DNA of 64,000 nucleotides. Source: Candidatus Cloacimonadota bacterium (GTDB lineage: Bacteria > Cloacimonadota > Cloacimonadia > Cloacimonadales > TCS61). Under the pieces are notes generated by a model. That model searched no databases and had not been told where the DNA came from. It was given only the letters and a program-made list of their open reading frames with translations. Where the stretch lies: positions 65,823 to 129,822 of the forward strand of contig JAIPJH010000001.1 in NCBI GenBank assembly GCA_021734245.1, given 5' to 3'. A program made the position numbers and the translations under genes. Shown in pieces: positions 53,891-62,783 of the stretch (positions are counted from its first letter, which is position 1; each line of letters begins with the position of its first letter).

Positions 53891-55425
53891 TTCTTCCTTA
53901 TCTTCTCAAACTTATCCTTTCCACCTGATAAAATAAATGAATGCGGTGCAACCTGCTTCGCCAGCTCCATCATTCTGCCGGCAGTTTCTTTGATGTCCCA
54001 CTGAGCATGTTCATCTTCCCGCAGTCGTGAAAAATGATAGAGTTCTCGCGGATTGGCAGCGGCCAGAACTCTTCTGCGATGTGAATTGGTTAAACAATAT
54101 TCCGCAGCTTTTCCGTATTTGGGCAGGAATTCAGAATAAAGTTCTTCGCTCCTACGGCAGACTTCCAGCAATTCATTTTCAGCACCGATAGCTTTTATAG
54201 AATGTGGAACTGTAATTCCCAAACTGGGATCGTAATCTTGAGCCAGAAGGGTCATCAATCGATGTCTTTTTAGCTGAGCAAAATTACTGGCACTCACTAC
54301 CAGTTCAAATTTTAATTCTCCGGTAAATTCAAATTCTCGCGGCAGCGGATCGAAAGCACAAAGGTGTTTCATAACGCTGGCAAAAAACTCTTTTCCGGTT
54401 TCTTCATCATGCAGGATCGAGCAGGCAATTCTAAAGGAATCTTCAATTGTAAGTTTGGAATTATGATGAATAATCGCAGCAGCAATATCTCGATCCACTT
54501 TATTATCGATGATTAGTTTTTCATGGTCTGCTTCGATAAATTCTGGAATTCCTTCATGCAACTCGCCATAATATTTTTCGATTTTTTCGGAAACAAGTTT
54601 TTTGAGATGTTTTTTGGTAAATTTGAAATGATCGTCCTGAAGATCGGTTTTAAAAGTTTTCTTAAATTCATCAGGATCTGTTAGAATGATGAGTGAAGGA
54701 GCAACATCTTTGGTTGCATCAAATAGTTTTGCTGCAAGTTCTCGGCATTCTGCCAGTTCCGAATTTCGCAAAGTTCGAATTGCATGTTCCAAGGTTCTGG
54801 CATTGAAGGACATTCCCAATTGTGCTTCTGTAGCTAAGCTTAATGCATATCGCGCATCTTCTTTTGCCCAGCCTTCCAAGGTATTTTTTGCACGATTCAT
54901 TTTTTCGGAAACACCGCGTTTTTCAGCTTCAGCAGCTTTTTTGGCAAGTTCGGGATTACTTTCGAATTGAAATTTTGTCAGCTTTTCCAGATTACGAAGA
55001 TAGAAGCCATTTTGAAATCCAACTAATTCCTCAAATTCCTTTTTATCTTTTTCGCTGAATTCGGCAGGAACAACAAAATCACCTTTCAAAGTTATGTAGC
55101 GCTGAGATTTTTCGGTGTAGGCAGCTCCGATGCGTCTTGCTTCCAGTTCTTCCAAGGCCAGACGAGAGATCTGCAAGATATCAAAATTGAAATAGGCATG
55201 TTCTGCTACGGAATGATGGCTCATGCCAAACACGATGGCTTGATTGGAACGGCGGGCTTTTTTTACCTGTTCCCTTGCTTCTTTTCGTAATTCCGGAACA
55301 TCACGCGGATCGCGGCTGATGCGGGCGTAGGCGGCGGAAATTGTTTCTGGGGTAGCAATCGTATCTTCAGGTAGTTTATCGATTAAATTTTTATCTAAAT
55401 TGAATCCTGCTAAATTTACTTTCAT
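53887..55425 (-). CDS. Tandem ThyX-like (FAD-dependent thymidylate synthase family) protein
   Basis: A 512-residue protein, about twice the length of ordinary ThyX, apparently with two ThyX-like halves. The first half has SHHSVAEHAYFNF (~69-81) and TEKSQRY (~104-110), which match the His and ExSxRY parts of the ThyX signature, but the RHR is replaced by EARR. The second half has FAQLKRHRLM (~383-392) with RHR, but AQDY instead of ExSxRY. The fused chain may form one composite active site or have another function. A normal thymidylate synthase is not seen in the window. GAGGA precedes the ATG. Confidence 0.7.
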   Translation of the reverse strand: MKVNLAGFNLDKNLIDKLPEDTIATPETISAAYARISRDPRDVPELRKEAREQVKKARRSNQAIVFGMSHHSVAEHAYFNFDILQISRLALEELEARRIGAAYTEKSQRYITLKGDFVVPAEFSEKDKKEFEELVGFQNGFYLRNLEKLTKFQFESNPELAKKAAEAEKRGVSEKMNRAKNTLEGWAKEDARYALSLATEAQLGMSFNARTLEHAIRTLRNSELAECRELAAKLFDATKDVAPSLIILTDPDEFKKTFKTDLQDDHFKFTKKHLKKLVSEKIEKYYGELHEGIPEFIEADHEKLIIDNKVDRDIAAAIIHHNSKLTIEDSFRIACSILHDEETGKEFFASVMKHLCAFDPLPREFEFTGELKFELVVSASNFAQLKRHRLMTLLAQDYDPSLGITVPHSIKAIGAENELLEVCRRSEELYSEFLPKYGKAAEYCLTNSHRRRVLAAANPRELYHFSRLREDEHAQWDIKETAGRMMELAKQVAPHSFILSGGKDKFEKIRKK

Positions 55426-55463
55426 AATTCCTCAATTTTATGCCGTACTTACAGTGCGACATT

Positions 55464-57248
55464 TTATATTCCTAATTTCTCCTTCACTTTTTTTGTCGGA
55501 ATTCCATTTTCATCCCAACCGCGAACTTGATAATAATCGTTTAACATTTTATTTAGTTGAACTACTCGATGACGTGATGATCCTTCCTGAAGTTCTTCTT
55601 CCATAAATCTGGAAGGCAGAAGATCATCTTTCCTGTCAAAACCTGCTTTAGCATTAAAATCTCTTTCTAAGGTATAAATTCGTTTACCTGCTTCCAGAAG
55701 TTCTTCCTCTGTATAATCCAAACCGGTGACAATATTAACCATTTCGGTTAAAGTAGAAATGCTGACGGCAAACTGAATGAAACGGCAAAGAACCAGGCTG
55801 TCCACTACAGCCGAAACATCTTGCAATAAAGCTACGATCTCGGCTTTTCCTTTAGAAGAATATCTATCCAGTATCATTGGAGAACCCAAGATTTCATTGG
55901 AAATCATATATGCTCTCATATGACATCCACCCCGATTGGATGTGGCATAAGCCAAAGCCTGACCCTGCGCACCACGCGGATCATAGGCAGGAAGTTCCAA
56001 ACCTTTCACCTGCATGGCCAGTTCAGGACGGCCGTATTTTTCTGCCAAACGTTTAGAACCAAGTGCTAAATCTTCACCAATTCCTCGTTTACAGGCAATA
56101 TCTTCAACCAGTTTTTCCAGAACATCAGCATCTCCCCATTTCAGTTCATGTGGAAATGCACCTTTTTCATAAAGCTCCATCGCACAGCCGATTGTATTGC
56201 CAGTTGTGATCGTATCCAGCCCAAGTTCATTACAAAGATAATTTGCTTCTGTGATTTTTGTCAGATCATTGATTCCCAATTGAGCTCCGAAAGCCCACAC
56301 AGTTTCATATTCGGGACCCTCACCTTCTTTATTTACTGTTTTGGTAGTTCTTCCACAAGCCATAGGACATTTGAAGCAAGCACTTCTTTTCTGCAAAAGT
56401 GTTTCAGTGATTTTTTCTCCACTTATGCCTTCCGCATCGTTGAAAACTCCACGCTGGAAATTTTCAGTAGGAAACATTCCATGTGCATTGATGATATTAA
56501 CCAAAACCGATGTTCCCAGTAAGGGAAGTGATTTCCCAGTAACAGGATTTTTATCGATCAAACGATCAATTTTCGTAAGTATTTCTTTCAAACCTTCAGG
56601 ATCTGCTACAGGAATTTCTTTTGTACCCAAAGCAACAATTGCCTTTAGATTTTTGGAACCCATAACTGCTCCCATGCCGCCACGTCCTGCTGCACGATCT
56701 TTATCATTCATAATGGAAGCAAAGATCACCTGATTCTCACCAGCCGGCCCAATGCTGGCAACAGAAGCTTTTTTAGAATATTCTTCCTGTAAAATATCAC
56801 GAGTTTGCTGCGTGTTTTTTCCCCAGAGATGATCAGCTTTTTTAATTTCTATTTTATCATTCGTTATTAGTAGATAAACAGGTTCTTTTGCTTTGCCTGT
56901 GATGATAATCCCATCCAAACCTGTTTTCTTCAGCCTTTCACCAAAAACTCCACCTGAACTGGTATCGAAAATAGTTCCTGTTTGAGGAGAACGTGAAATA
57001 ATCTGGTAGCGTCCGGCTGTTGGAAACAATCCGGTAAGAGGTCCGGTCAGGAATATAAATGCGTTATCCGATGATAAAGGATCAGTATCAGGAGAGCACA
57101 AATCTGAATACAATTTCACACCGAGTCCTCTACCACCAAGGTATTTTCTTAAATTTTCTTCATTTATTTTAATTTCTTCCTGAGTATTATCGGTCAGATC
57201 GATTTTGCTGATTTTATTCATCCAGCCAAAGACATTCTTTGATTTCAT
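55464..57248 (-). CDS. Aldehyde:ferredoxin oxidoreductase (tungsten-pterin enzyme)
   Basis: A 594-residue cytosolic oxidoreductase. The N-terminal AOR domain has LGGRGLGVKLY and TGPLTGLFPTAGRYQIISRSP. The middle part has GRGGMGAVMGSKNLKAI. The Fe-S cysteines begin CFKCPMACGR (~287) and continue with later cysteines near NTIGCAM and LVLCRF. It would oxidise aldehydes from amino-acid fermentation to acids while reducing ferredoxin, using a bis-pterin tungsten or molybdenum cofactor. AGGAGG lies six bases before the ATG at 57248, preferred over a longer frame overlapping deoC. The MoaD/ThiF pair 1.7 kb away could serve its cofactor. Confidence 0.9.
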   Translation of the reverse strand: MKSKNVFGWMNKISKIDLTDNTQEEIKINEENLRKYLGGRGLGVKLYSDLCSPDTDPLSSDNAFIFLTGPLTGLFPTAGRYQIISRSPQTGTIFDTSSGGVFGERLKKTGLDGIIITGKAKEPVYLLITNDKIEIKKADHLWGKNTQQTRDILQEEYSKKASVASIGPAGENQVIFASIMNDKDRAAGRGGMGAVMGSKNLKAIVALGTKEIPVADPEGLKEILTKIDRLIDKNPVTGKSLPLLGTSVLVNIINAHGMFPTENFQRGVFNDAEGISGEKITETLLQKRSACFKCPMACGRTTKTVNKEGEGPEYETVWAFGAQLGINDLTKITEANYLCNELGLDTITTGNTIGCAMELYEKGAFPHELKWGDADVLEKLVEDIACKRGIGEDLALGSKRLAEKYGRPELAMQVKGLELPAYDPRGAQGQALAYATSNRGGCHMRAYMISNEILGSPMILDRYSSKGKAEIVALLQDVSAVVDSLVLCRFIQFAVSISTLTEMVNIVTGLDYTEEELLEAGKRIYTLERDFNAKAGFDRKDDLLPSRFMEEELQEGSSRHRVVQLNKMLNDYYQVRGWDENGIPTKKVKEKLGI

Positions 57249-57258
57249 TACAGACCTC

Positions 57259-58089
57259 CTATTCATAAAACTTATTATACTTATCACGATGTGGACAATT
57301 TAAACATTTCTTTTTATAATAGGCATAAACACCCTTGGGAAGCTTGCTGAGATTGGCTGACCGCACCGGACAAATATGACAGGGGATTTCTGGTTCCAGC
57401 CAGGCTTCTGGTGCAAATTTCAGCATCGATACAGCTTCGATAATTGCTACACCAGCACTGGTTCCCAAACGATTGGCTCCAACTTCTATCATGCGTATTG
57501 CATCTTTTAACGTGGAGATTCCACCGGAAGCCTTCACACCTATATCCGGGCCCACGGTTTTTCGCATCAATTTCACATTATTTTCAAATGCTCCAAATGC
57601 TCCAAAACCGGTGGAAGTCTTTACGAAATGAGCACCAGCCTCCACACATAACTGACAGGCTTTCACGATTTCTTCATCGGTGAGATAACATGTTTCCAGA
57701 ATAACTTTTACATGAGAAGGTGCACTGGCTTGCACAACCTGACCGATATCTTCTAGAACAAAATCATAGTCTTTATCTCGCAAAGCTCCCACATTTATGA
57801 CCATGTCGATTTCCTTTGCACCTTCGGAAACAGCTTTCTTTGCTTCCAGAGCTTTGATCTCGGTTGTGTTCATTCCCAATGGGAAACCGATAACTGAACA
57901 GACAATTACATCAGAATCTTTTAATTGTTCATGCGCAAATTTCACATAATGCGGATTTACACATACCGAGATGAACCCAAACATCTTTGCTTCATAACAG
58001 AGGTTCTTGATTTTACCTTTTCCGGAACTTGATTTCAGCTCCGTGTGATCTATCATACCAGCTAATTGTTCCTTTGTAAATTTACTCAT
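57259..58089 (-). CDS. deoC: Deoxyribose-phosphate aldolase with cysteine-rich C-terminal tail
   Basis: Cleaves 2-deoxyribose-5-phosphate into glyceraldehyde-3-phosphate and acetaldehyde. The TIM-barrel core is complete: DHTELK at the start, VINVGALR, the Schiff-base lysine in FVKTSTGFG, VKASGGI and NRLGTSAG. The 276 residues exceed the usual ~220-250 because of a 45-residue tail carrying CHIC (237-240) and CLNC (262-265), a likely metal-binding pair. Its product acetaldehyde is a good substrate for the oxidoreductase encoded ten bases downstream, so the two probably work together in deoxynucleoside catabolism. Confidence 0.93.
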   Translation of the reverse strand: MSKFTKEQLAGMIDHTELKSSSGKGKIKNLCYEAKMFGFISVCVNPHYVKFAHEQLKDSDVIVCSVIGFPLGMNTTEIKALEAKKAVSEGAKEIDMVINVGALRDKDYDFVLEDIGQVVQASAPSHVKVILETCYLTDEEIVKACQLCVEAGAHFVKTSTGFGAFGAFENNVKLMRKTVGPDIGVKASGGISTLKDAIRMIEVGANRLGTSAGVAIIEAVSMLKFAPEAWLEPEIPCHICPVRSANLSKLPKGVYAYYKKKCLNCPHRDKYNKFYE

Positions 58090-58102
58090 AATAACTCCCA
58101 GA

Positions 58103-59131
58103 CTAAAACTTTTGCTTTCCTGCCAATTGACCGCAAGCTGCGGAAATATCGGCTCCGCGACTATTACGAAAAGTTACAGCCGAACTTAATTTTTCAAGTT
58201 TTTTTCTAAATATTTCTATTTCATCTTCGGAAGGTGATTTATACGAAAAATGTGGAACTTCATTCCATTTAATTAAATTGAGTTTGCAGGTAATATCACC
58301 TAAAAATTTGTATATCGCTTTCACATCTTCGTTTCCCATATTGAAATCTTTGATCATAACATACTCAAAAGTAATGCGATAAGCTGTTTTCTTGCGAAAA
58401 TCTAATATTGCTTTTTTCAGTTCAGGAAGTGAATACATTTTTGTAACCGGCATCAGTTCTTCACGTTTGGTTTGGATAGCAGCATTCAATGAAACCGCCA
58501 ATTTCACTTTCAAATCGCTTTCTGCTAATCTGCGAATACCGGGAATAACTCCACAGGTAGAGATCGTGATGCGGCGAGGACTGAAATTGAAACAAGCATC
58601 ATTCTGCAGAATTTTCACTGCTTTTAATACATTTTCCAAATTGTCCAGAGGTTCACCCATACCCATGAAGACGATATTTGTAAGTCTGTTTTCTTTTAGG
58701 AATTGTTTTGCTAAGAATATTTGGGCAACTATCTCTTCAACAGCTAAATTCCTGGAAAGGCCTAAACTTGCTGTAGCACAAAATTTACAACCTCTACTAC
58801 AACCAGCCTGAGATGAGATGCAAAATGTATTTTTATCCAAATGTGGAATATGAACCATTTCAATGTGAGTATTATCTGCTAATTGAAAGAGAAATTTACT
58901 GGTTCCGTCTGTTGATGTTTCCTGCTTTACAATTTCAGGAAGAAAAAAATCAAAATGATCTGTTAATTGCTTTTTTAATGTTTTCGGCAGATTCTTCATT
59001 TCATGTAATTCACAAGTAAGGTTTTCATAGATCCAGTTAAGCAGCTGTTTTGTACGAAACCTGGGAATTGATTTCTGCTGAAAGTTCTCCTCTAATTCAC
59101 CAGGTAAAAGTGACAGTACATGAGTCTTCAT
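58103..59131 (-). CDS. rlmN: 23S rRNA / tRNA methyltransferase RlmN
   Basis: Radical-SAM enzyme that methylates C2 of A2503 in 23S rRNA and A37 of some tRNAs. The 342 residues contain the radical-SAM cluster CSRGCKFCATASLG (~110), MGMGEPLDN, the resolving-type GVIPGIRRLA and the C-terminal NSRGADISAACGQLA carrying the methyl-carrier cysteine. The ribosome site is weak. It lies between ricT and deoC on the same strand. Confidence 0.96.
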   Translation of the reverse strand: MKTHVLSLLPGELEENFQQKSIPRFRTKQLLNWIYENLTCELHEMKNLPKTLKKQLTDHFDFFLPEIVKQETSTDGTSKFLFQLADNTHIEMVHIPHLDKNTFCISSQAGCSRGCKFCATASLGLSRNLAVEEIVAQIFLAKQFLKENRLTNIVFMGMGEPLDNLENVLKAVKILQNDACFNFSPRRITISTCGVIPGIRRLAESDLKVKLAVSLNAAIQTKREELMPVTKMYSLPELKKAILDFRKKTAYRITFEYVMIKDFNMGNEDVKAIYKFLGDITCKLNLIKWNEVPHFSYKSPSEDEIEIFRKKLEKLSSAVTFRNSRGADISAACGQLAGKQKF

Positions 59132-59141
59132 CTTGTTGAAA

Positions 59142-59981
59142 TTATTTTTTTGAACGATTCTTTCGCTGCTGATTCTTTAGTTTCTTATATTCATCCAATG
59201 TGATTGTTTCCCGCTCATCAGCATCGGAAATGAGATTGATTTTGTTGTTATAATAATCGTTCTTGAGAACATACATTTTTTTATCTTTATATTCGATCAT
59301 CTCTTCCAAGTTTGGAAAGCCTTCTGATTGTGCTAAATAGAAATCTTCTTCGTAATGCAAACAACACAACAATCTACCACATGGTCCTGAAATCTTGGAT
59401 AGATTGCTGAGAAGATTCTGGTCTTTTGCCATCTGGATTGTAACTTGATTGAATTTTTTGAGGAAGGTGCAGCAGCAATATGTTTTTCCGCAAATACCAA
59501 AACCGCCGTACCTTCTGGCATCTTCCCTGCCGGAAGTTTGATGAAGCTCGATCCTGGTTTTGAATTCAGTGGCCAGTTCTCTTACAAAATCTCTAAAATC
59601 TATACGCCCATCGGCTGAGAAAAAGAAAGTCAATTTATTGCCGTCCAATTGATAACAAGTTTCCAGAAGTTTCATCTCGAAGGGATATTTCTTCACCATT
59701 TTCAGGAATTTCTCTTTGGCTTCCTGTTCTTTACGTTTAACGATTTCCAGTTGTTTAAAATCTTCTTCGGTAGCTATTCTGGTGATCTTGTTGATCTCGC
59801 CCTTTTCCAGTTTTTCCTGCAGTTCTTCATCTTCTACCGAACAATTTAACACTCTACCGATATCTTCTCCTCTTTCAACCCTGGCGATAACCTGCATATC
59901 GGGTTCAATGAGAAGATTTTTTTTATTTACGAAATATCCTGTTCTTTCCGAACGAAACATCAGTTCTACTAATTCCTGCAT
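59142..59981 (-). CDS. ricT: PSP1/RicT (YaaT)-family protein
   Basis: A 279-residue PSP1-domain protein. The PSP1 core (FFSADGRIDFRDFVRELATEF...RIELHQTSGREDARRYGG) is followed by a cysteine-rich stretch GICGKTYCCCTF (~165-176) and SGPCGRLLCCL (~203-213). In Bacillus RicT these cysteines bind an Fe-S cluster in the RicA-RicF-RicT complex, which affects RNase Y-dependent mRNA maturation. RicA and RicF are not seen here. GGAGA precedes the ATG by four bases. Confidence 0.88.
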   Translation of the reverse strand: MQELVELMFRSERTGYFVNKKNLLIEPDMQVIARVERGEDIGRVLNCSVEDEELQEKLEKGEINKITRIATEEDFKQLEIVKRKEQEAKEKFLKMVKKYPFEMKLLETCYQLDGNKLTFFFSADGRIDFRDFVRELATEFKTRIELHQTSGREDARRYGGFGICGKTYCCCTFLKKFNQVTIQMAKDQNLLSNLSKISGPCGRLLCCLHYEEDFYLAQSEGFPNLEEMIEYKDKKMYVLKNDYYNNKINLISDADERETITLDEYKKLKNQQRKNRSKK

Positions 59982-60038
59982 CTATTCTCCAATTAATAAT
60001 TTTTTTAACAAATTTCACCGAAATTTATCAGTAAATTA

Positions 60039-61256
60039 TCATTCCAAAACTATTTTACGAAGATTACTGTAAAGCTCTTTCTCGGCTTTTGTGTATTCCA
60101 GATTTCGCCTTTCTTTTACCAGTTTGGCTGTTTCATCAAATTTTGCTTTTTCGTTTTCCACCAAAACAGAAGCTTTTCCCCAATGGAATGATGGAATGTA
60201 ATTCATAAAAAGTTCACTGCCAATTAGATTGCAACCTGCACCAATTGAGGTTCCAGTGTTGATTGTACAATTTATTCCAGTTTTGGAATGATCTCCGATC
60301 AGACATCCCAGAAATTGACAGCCCGTTTTGATCTTTTTTATTTTTGGATAAAAGTACATCTCCACTTCTGAGTAAGTATTTTTGAGATCACTGTTGTTTG
60401 TATCTGCTCCGATATTTACCCACTCTCCCAGATAACTGTGCCCCAGAAATCCATCGTGCTGTTTATTGGAAAATGCCTGAAATATCGATTCCTCAACTTC
60501 TCCGCCAACTTTACAGACCGGTCCGATCGAAGTTCCTTCGTAGATCTTCGCTCCCACTTTTATTGTGGAATTCTTGCCTACGTAAACAGGACCAATGATA
60601 ACGGCATTCGGCATGATCTTAGCATTTTCATCAACTATTATGGGACCTTCAGTTGCATCCAGAACAACACCCGGAGCAATTTTCGAATTTTCTCCCAACC
60701 AGATATTGTAGGGATTCAAAAGAGTTACACCCTGCTCAGCTTCAAAGTAGTTATCTTTCTCGTAAAAGAAATTCTGGAAATCTTTTTCGATATATTTGGA
60801 GTTTTCTGAAATCAATTCCCAGATATAATTCCAGCAAGCTTCCTTTTCCCATTTTACCTTATCTAAATCTTTGAAAAGTTCAGGTAGGTCTTCCGATGAA
60901 TATTTTCCTTTTGAAGGAAGAAAACGAGCTGCTAATATTTCCGATTTATAAACCAGACAGCAATTCTCATCCAAATTTGAGATTGCTTCAACCAATTCAT
61001 TATTTATCTTTAATCTGCTGTTGATAAAAATGGTATCTTTGCTTGCTAAATTGTTTATAATCCATTCTGGATGTCTTTCTTTGTAAATTTTCTGCAGAAG
61101 CGGATGAACAACTATATTTGTAATCTCTTTTTCCAGATAAGCAATAATGCGCTGACGCAGTTTTAATATCCCAACTCTGAGATCACCTGTGCTTCTGGTC
61201 AAAGTTATCGGGAAGAAATTTTCCCATTTCTTATCGTCAAAGATCACATAATTCAT
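60039..61256 (-). CDS. GlmU-like putative sugar nucleotidyltransferase (alternative bacterial GlmU family)
   Basis: A 405-residue protein. The N-terminal ~180 residues are a degenerate nucleotidyltransferase domain (the start MNYVIFDD...FFPITLTRSTGDLRVG is typical of this family rather than of true GlmU). The C-terminal part is a left-handed beta-helix with hexapeptide repeats (IAPGVVLDATEGPIIVDENA, IMPNAVIIGPVYVG, GINCTINTGTSIGAGCNL). This combination is found in Bacteroidetes and relatives lacking standard GlmU, where it probably makes UDP-GlcNAc. GGAG precedes the ATG by five bases. Confidence 0.85.
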   Translation of the reverse strand: MNYVIFDDKKWENFFPITLTRSTGDLRVGILKLRQRIIAYLEKEITNIVVHPLLQKIYKERHPEWIINNLASKDTIFINSRLKINNELVEAISNLDENCCLVYKSEILAARFLPSKGKYSSEDLPELFKDLDKVKWEKEACWNYIWELISENSKYIEKDFQNFFYEKDNYFEAEQGVTLLNPYNIWLGENSKIAPGVVLDATEGPIIVDENAKIMPNAVIIGPVYVGKNSTIKVGAKIYEGTSIGPVCKVGGEVEESIFQAFSNKQHDGFLGHSYLGEWVNIGADTNNSDLKNTYSEVEMYFYPKIKKIKTGCQFLGCLIGDHSKTGINCTINTGTSIGAGCNLIGSELFMNYIPSFHWGKASVLVENEKAKFDETAKLVKERRNLEYTKAEKELYSNLRKIVLE

Positions 61257-61274
61257 TGAATCTCCAATTATTAT

Positions 61275-61308
61275 AAACCTTCCAGATTTTCAAAATCCTG
61301 GAAGGTTT
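61275..61308 (-). terminator. Hairpin terminator after the transglutaminase-like gene
   Basis: AAACCTTCCAG-ATTTT (61275-61290) pairs with AAAAT-CCTGGAAGGTTT (61292-61308) with one bulged base. On the minus strand the stem is followed by a short T/A-rich tail. It lies about 20 bases before the GlmU-like start codon. The outer stem is the same as in the terminator at 21311. Confidence 0.7.
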
Positions 61309-61316
61309 TGATTGAT

Positions 61317-62762
61317 TTAGTCTTTTGCCAATTTGATTATCCTGGGTTCTACATTCTTAAATTGCGGCATAGCCATACCGATATCTGCATTGATGTAAGT
61401 AGGATCGCAAACAATATATTTTGCATTATCCACGATAACCAGATCACCTGGAATTTCTGAAAGAAAATGAACTGCAGTTGCCACATGGCCCGGATAATCC
61501 AGTCCAATCACTTCCCGTTTAAGAATTTGCTTTATGAGATAAGAAAAAATTATAGAGCGATCTTCGCAGTCGCAGTAAGGATAGAACAGAGTTTCGTCAG
61601 AGAAAAAACTTTTCTCTCTGCCGAATTGTTCACCATCAGTTTTATATTGGAAAGCAGTTTGCACAAAACGCAAGATCACATTGGCAGCTTCAGCTTCCGA
61701 TCTTCCCTCAATAATTGGTTTTAAACCCTGCATTAAAGATTGAGTTGCTTCTGGAGATAGCGGAGCGTTGAAATAAACATCCAGATTGGTCTGCGGATAG
61801 TTTTCGAAAAACTCTGTAGCATTCTGATCGTATTTTACCGGAATTCGATATTCAATTCCTTCATATCGGAAGACGAGTTCTTTTTCTACTATCGTTGTAT
61901 TTATGCGTGGAGAATCTTTAATACCCAGATCGATCAGAGCATCTGCATCAGGATATTTTCCATCATAAGTATTGATGGCAAAATCCAGTTTTTCATTGTT
62001 GTCGAACATTACAGCATAATAGCGTTTACCATCCATTTCCACAAATGTGACACCGAAAATTTTATTGGCAGAAGGAATGAGCAGATAAACCGAACCTTTT
62101 CCATAACCAACTTTACATTCATAACCGGATTTTGTAAGCATGAACCAGATAAAAAGTCGGGTCAGGTTTTTATCTTCATTGGAAATCCTTTTGCCAACTT
62201 CGTTCAATAAGAGGCAGTAGCCCCAATCGTTCAAATTCATCTTCTGTTTTGATTCTTGAAGCTGATCAAGCAGTGCTTCAAAATCGGTATTACTGGTAAT
62301 GTACCAGAAATTAGCTACTGCTTTTTCATTCAAAGGATCAAGAGCAACTTTCAGTTCTGGTTCGTAATTAAATTCCAAAGGAAGACCCCAGAAAGTTACA
62401 TCGATTACCGGAGCAGTTTTATCTACTTTAATCATACTGTTCTTCTCTACCTGCTCTTCCACTTGTGGAACGACAACCTCTTCCACAATATTTTCTTCAG
62501 GAAGTTCAACCACTTCCTTTTCTTCTACTTGTGGTGGTTCCACAGGTTTGGGAGTATCATCGATCTTCTCGCCTGTAAAAGTTTTGTATGGTTCCCAGTT
62601 TTTTTCCAGGAATTCTACGAAAGCTTTATCCTGAGCACTTTTGTAGTCACGAAACTGTTGCATCTGTTTCTGTTGCCAGGCTTCATAATCATCCTGTGCA
62701 AATAATGCAATAATAACCAAAACGCTTAAAACTAAAAGCAGTGTAAAAGTTCTTTTATTCAT
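61317..62762 (-). CDS. Exported transglutaminase-like protein
   Basis: A 481-residue protein with an N-terminal signal or anchor (residues 4-22), a charged proline/glutamate-rich linker (~70-108), and a large C-terminal domain ending in a transglutaminase-like cysteine-protease fold. The apparent triad is Cys in YPYCDCEDRS (~405-414), His in YPGHVATAVHF (~433-443) and Asp in VCDPTYINADIG (~458-469). It may act on peptidoglycan or proteins in the periplasm; substrate unknown. GGAGGAG precedes the ATG. It is followed by a terminator hairpin. Confidence 0.78.
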   Translation of the reverse strand: MNKRTFTLLLVLSVLVIIALFAQDDYEAWQQKQMQQFRDYKSAQDKAFVEFLEKNWEPYKTFTGEKIDDTPKPVEPPQVEEKEVVELPEENIVEEVVVPQVEEQVEKNSMIKVDKTAPVIDVTFWGLPLEFNYEPELKVALDPLNEKAVANFWYITSNTDFEALLDQLQESKQKMNLNDWGYCLLLNEVGKRISNEDKNLTRLFIWFMLTKSGYECKVGYGKGSVYLLIPSANKIFGVTFVEMDGKRYYAVMFDNNEKLDFAINTYDGKYPDADALIDLGIKDSPRINTTIVEKELVFRYEGIEYRIPVKYDQNATEFFENYPQTNLDVYFNAPLSPEATQSLMQGLKPIIEGRSEAEAANVILRFVQTAFQYKTDGEQFGREKSFFSDETLFYPYCDCEDRSIIFSYLIKQILKREVIGLDYPGHVATAVHFLSEIPGDLVIVDNAKYIVCDPTYINADIGMAMPQFKNVEPRIIKLAKD

Positions 62763-62783
62763 AGCTCCTCCCGATAAAATGAA

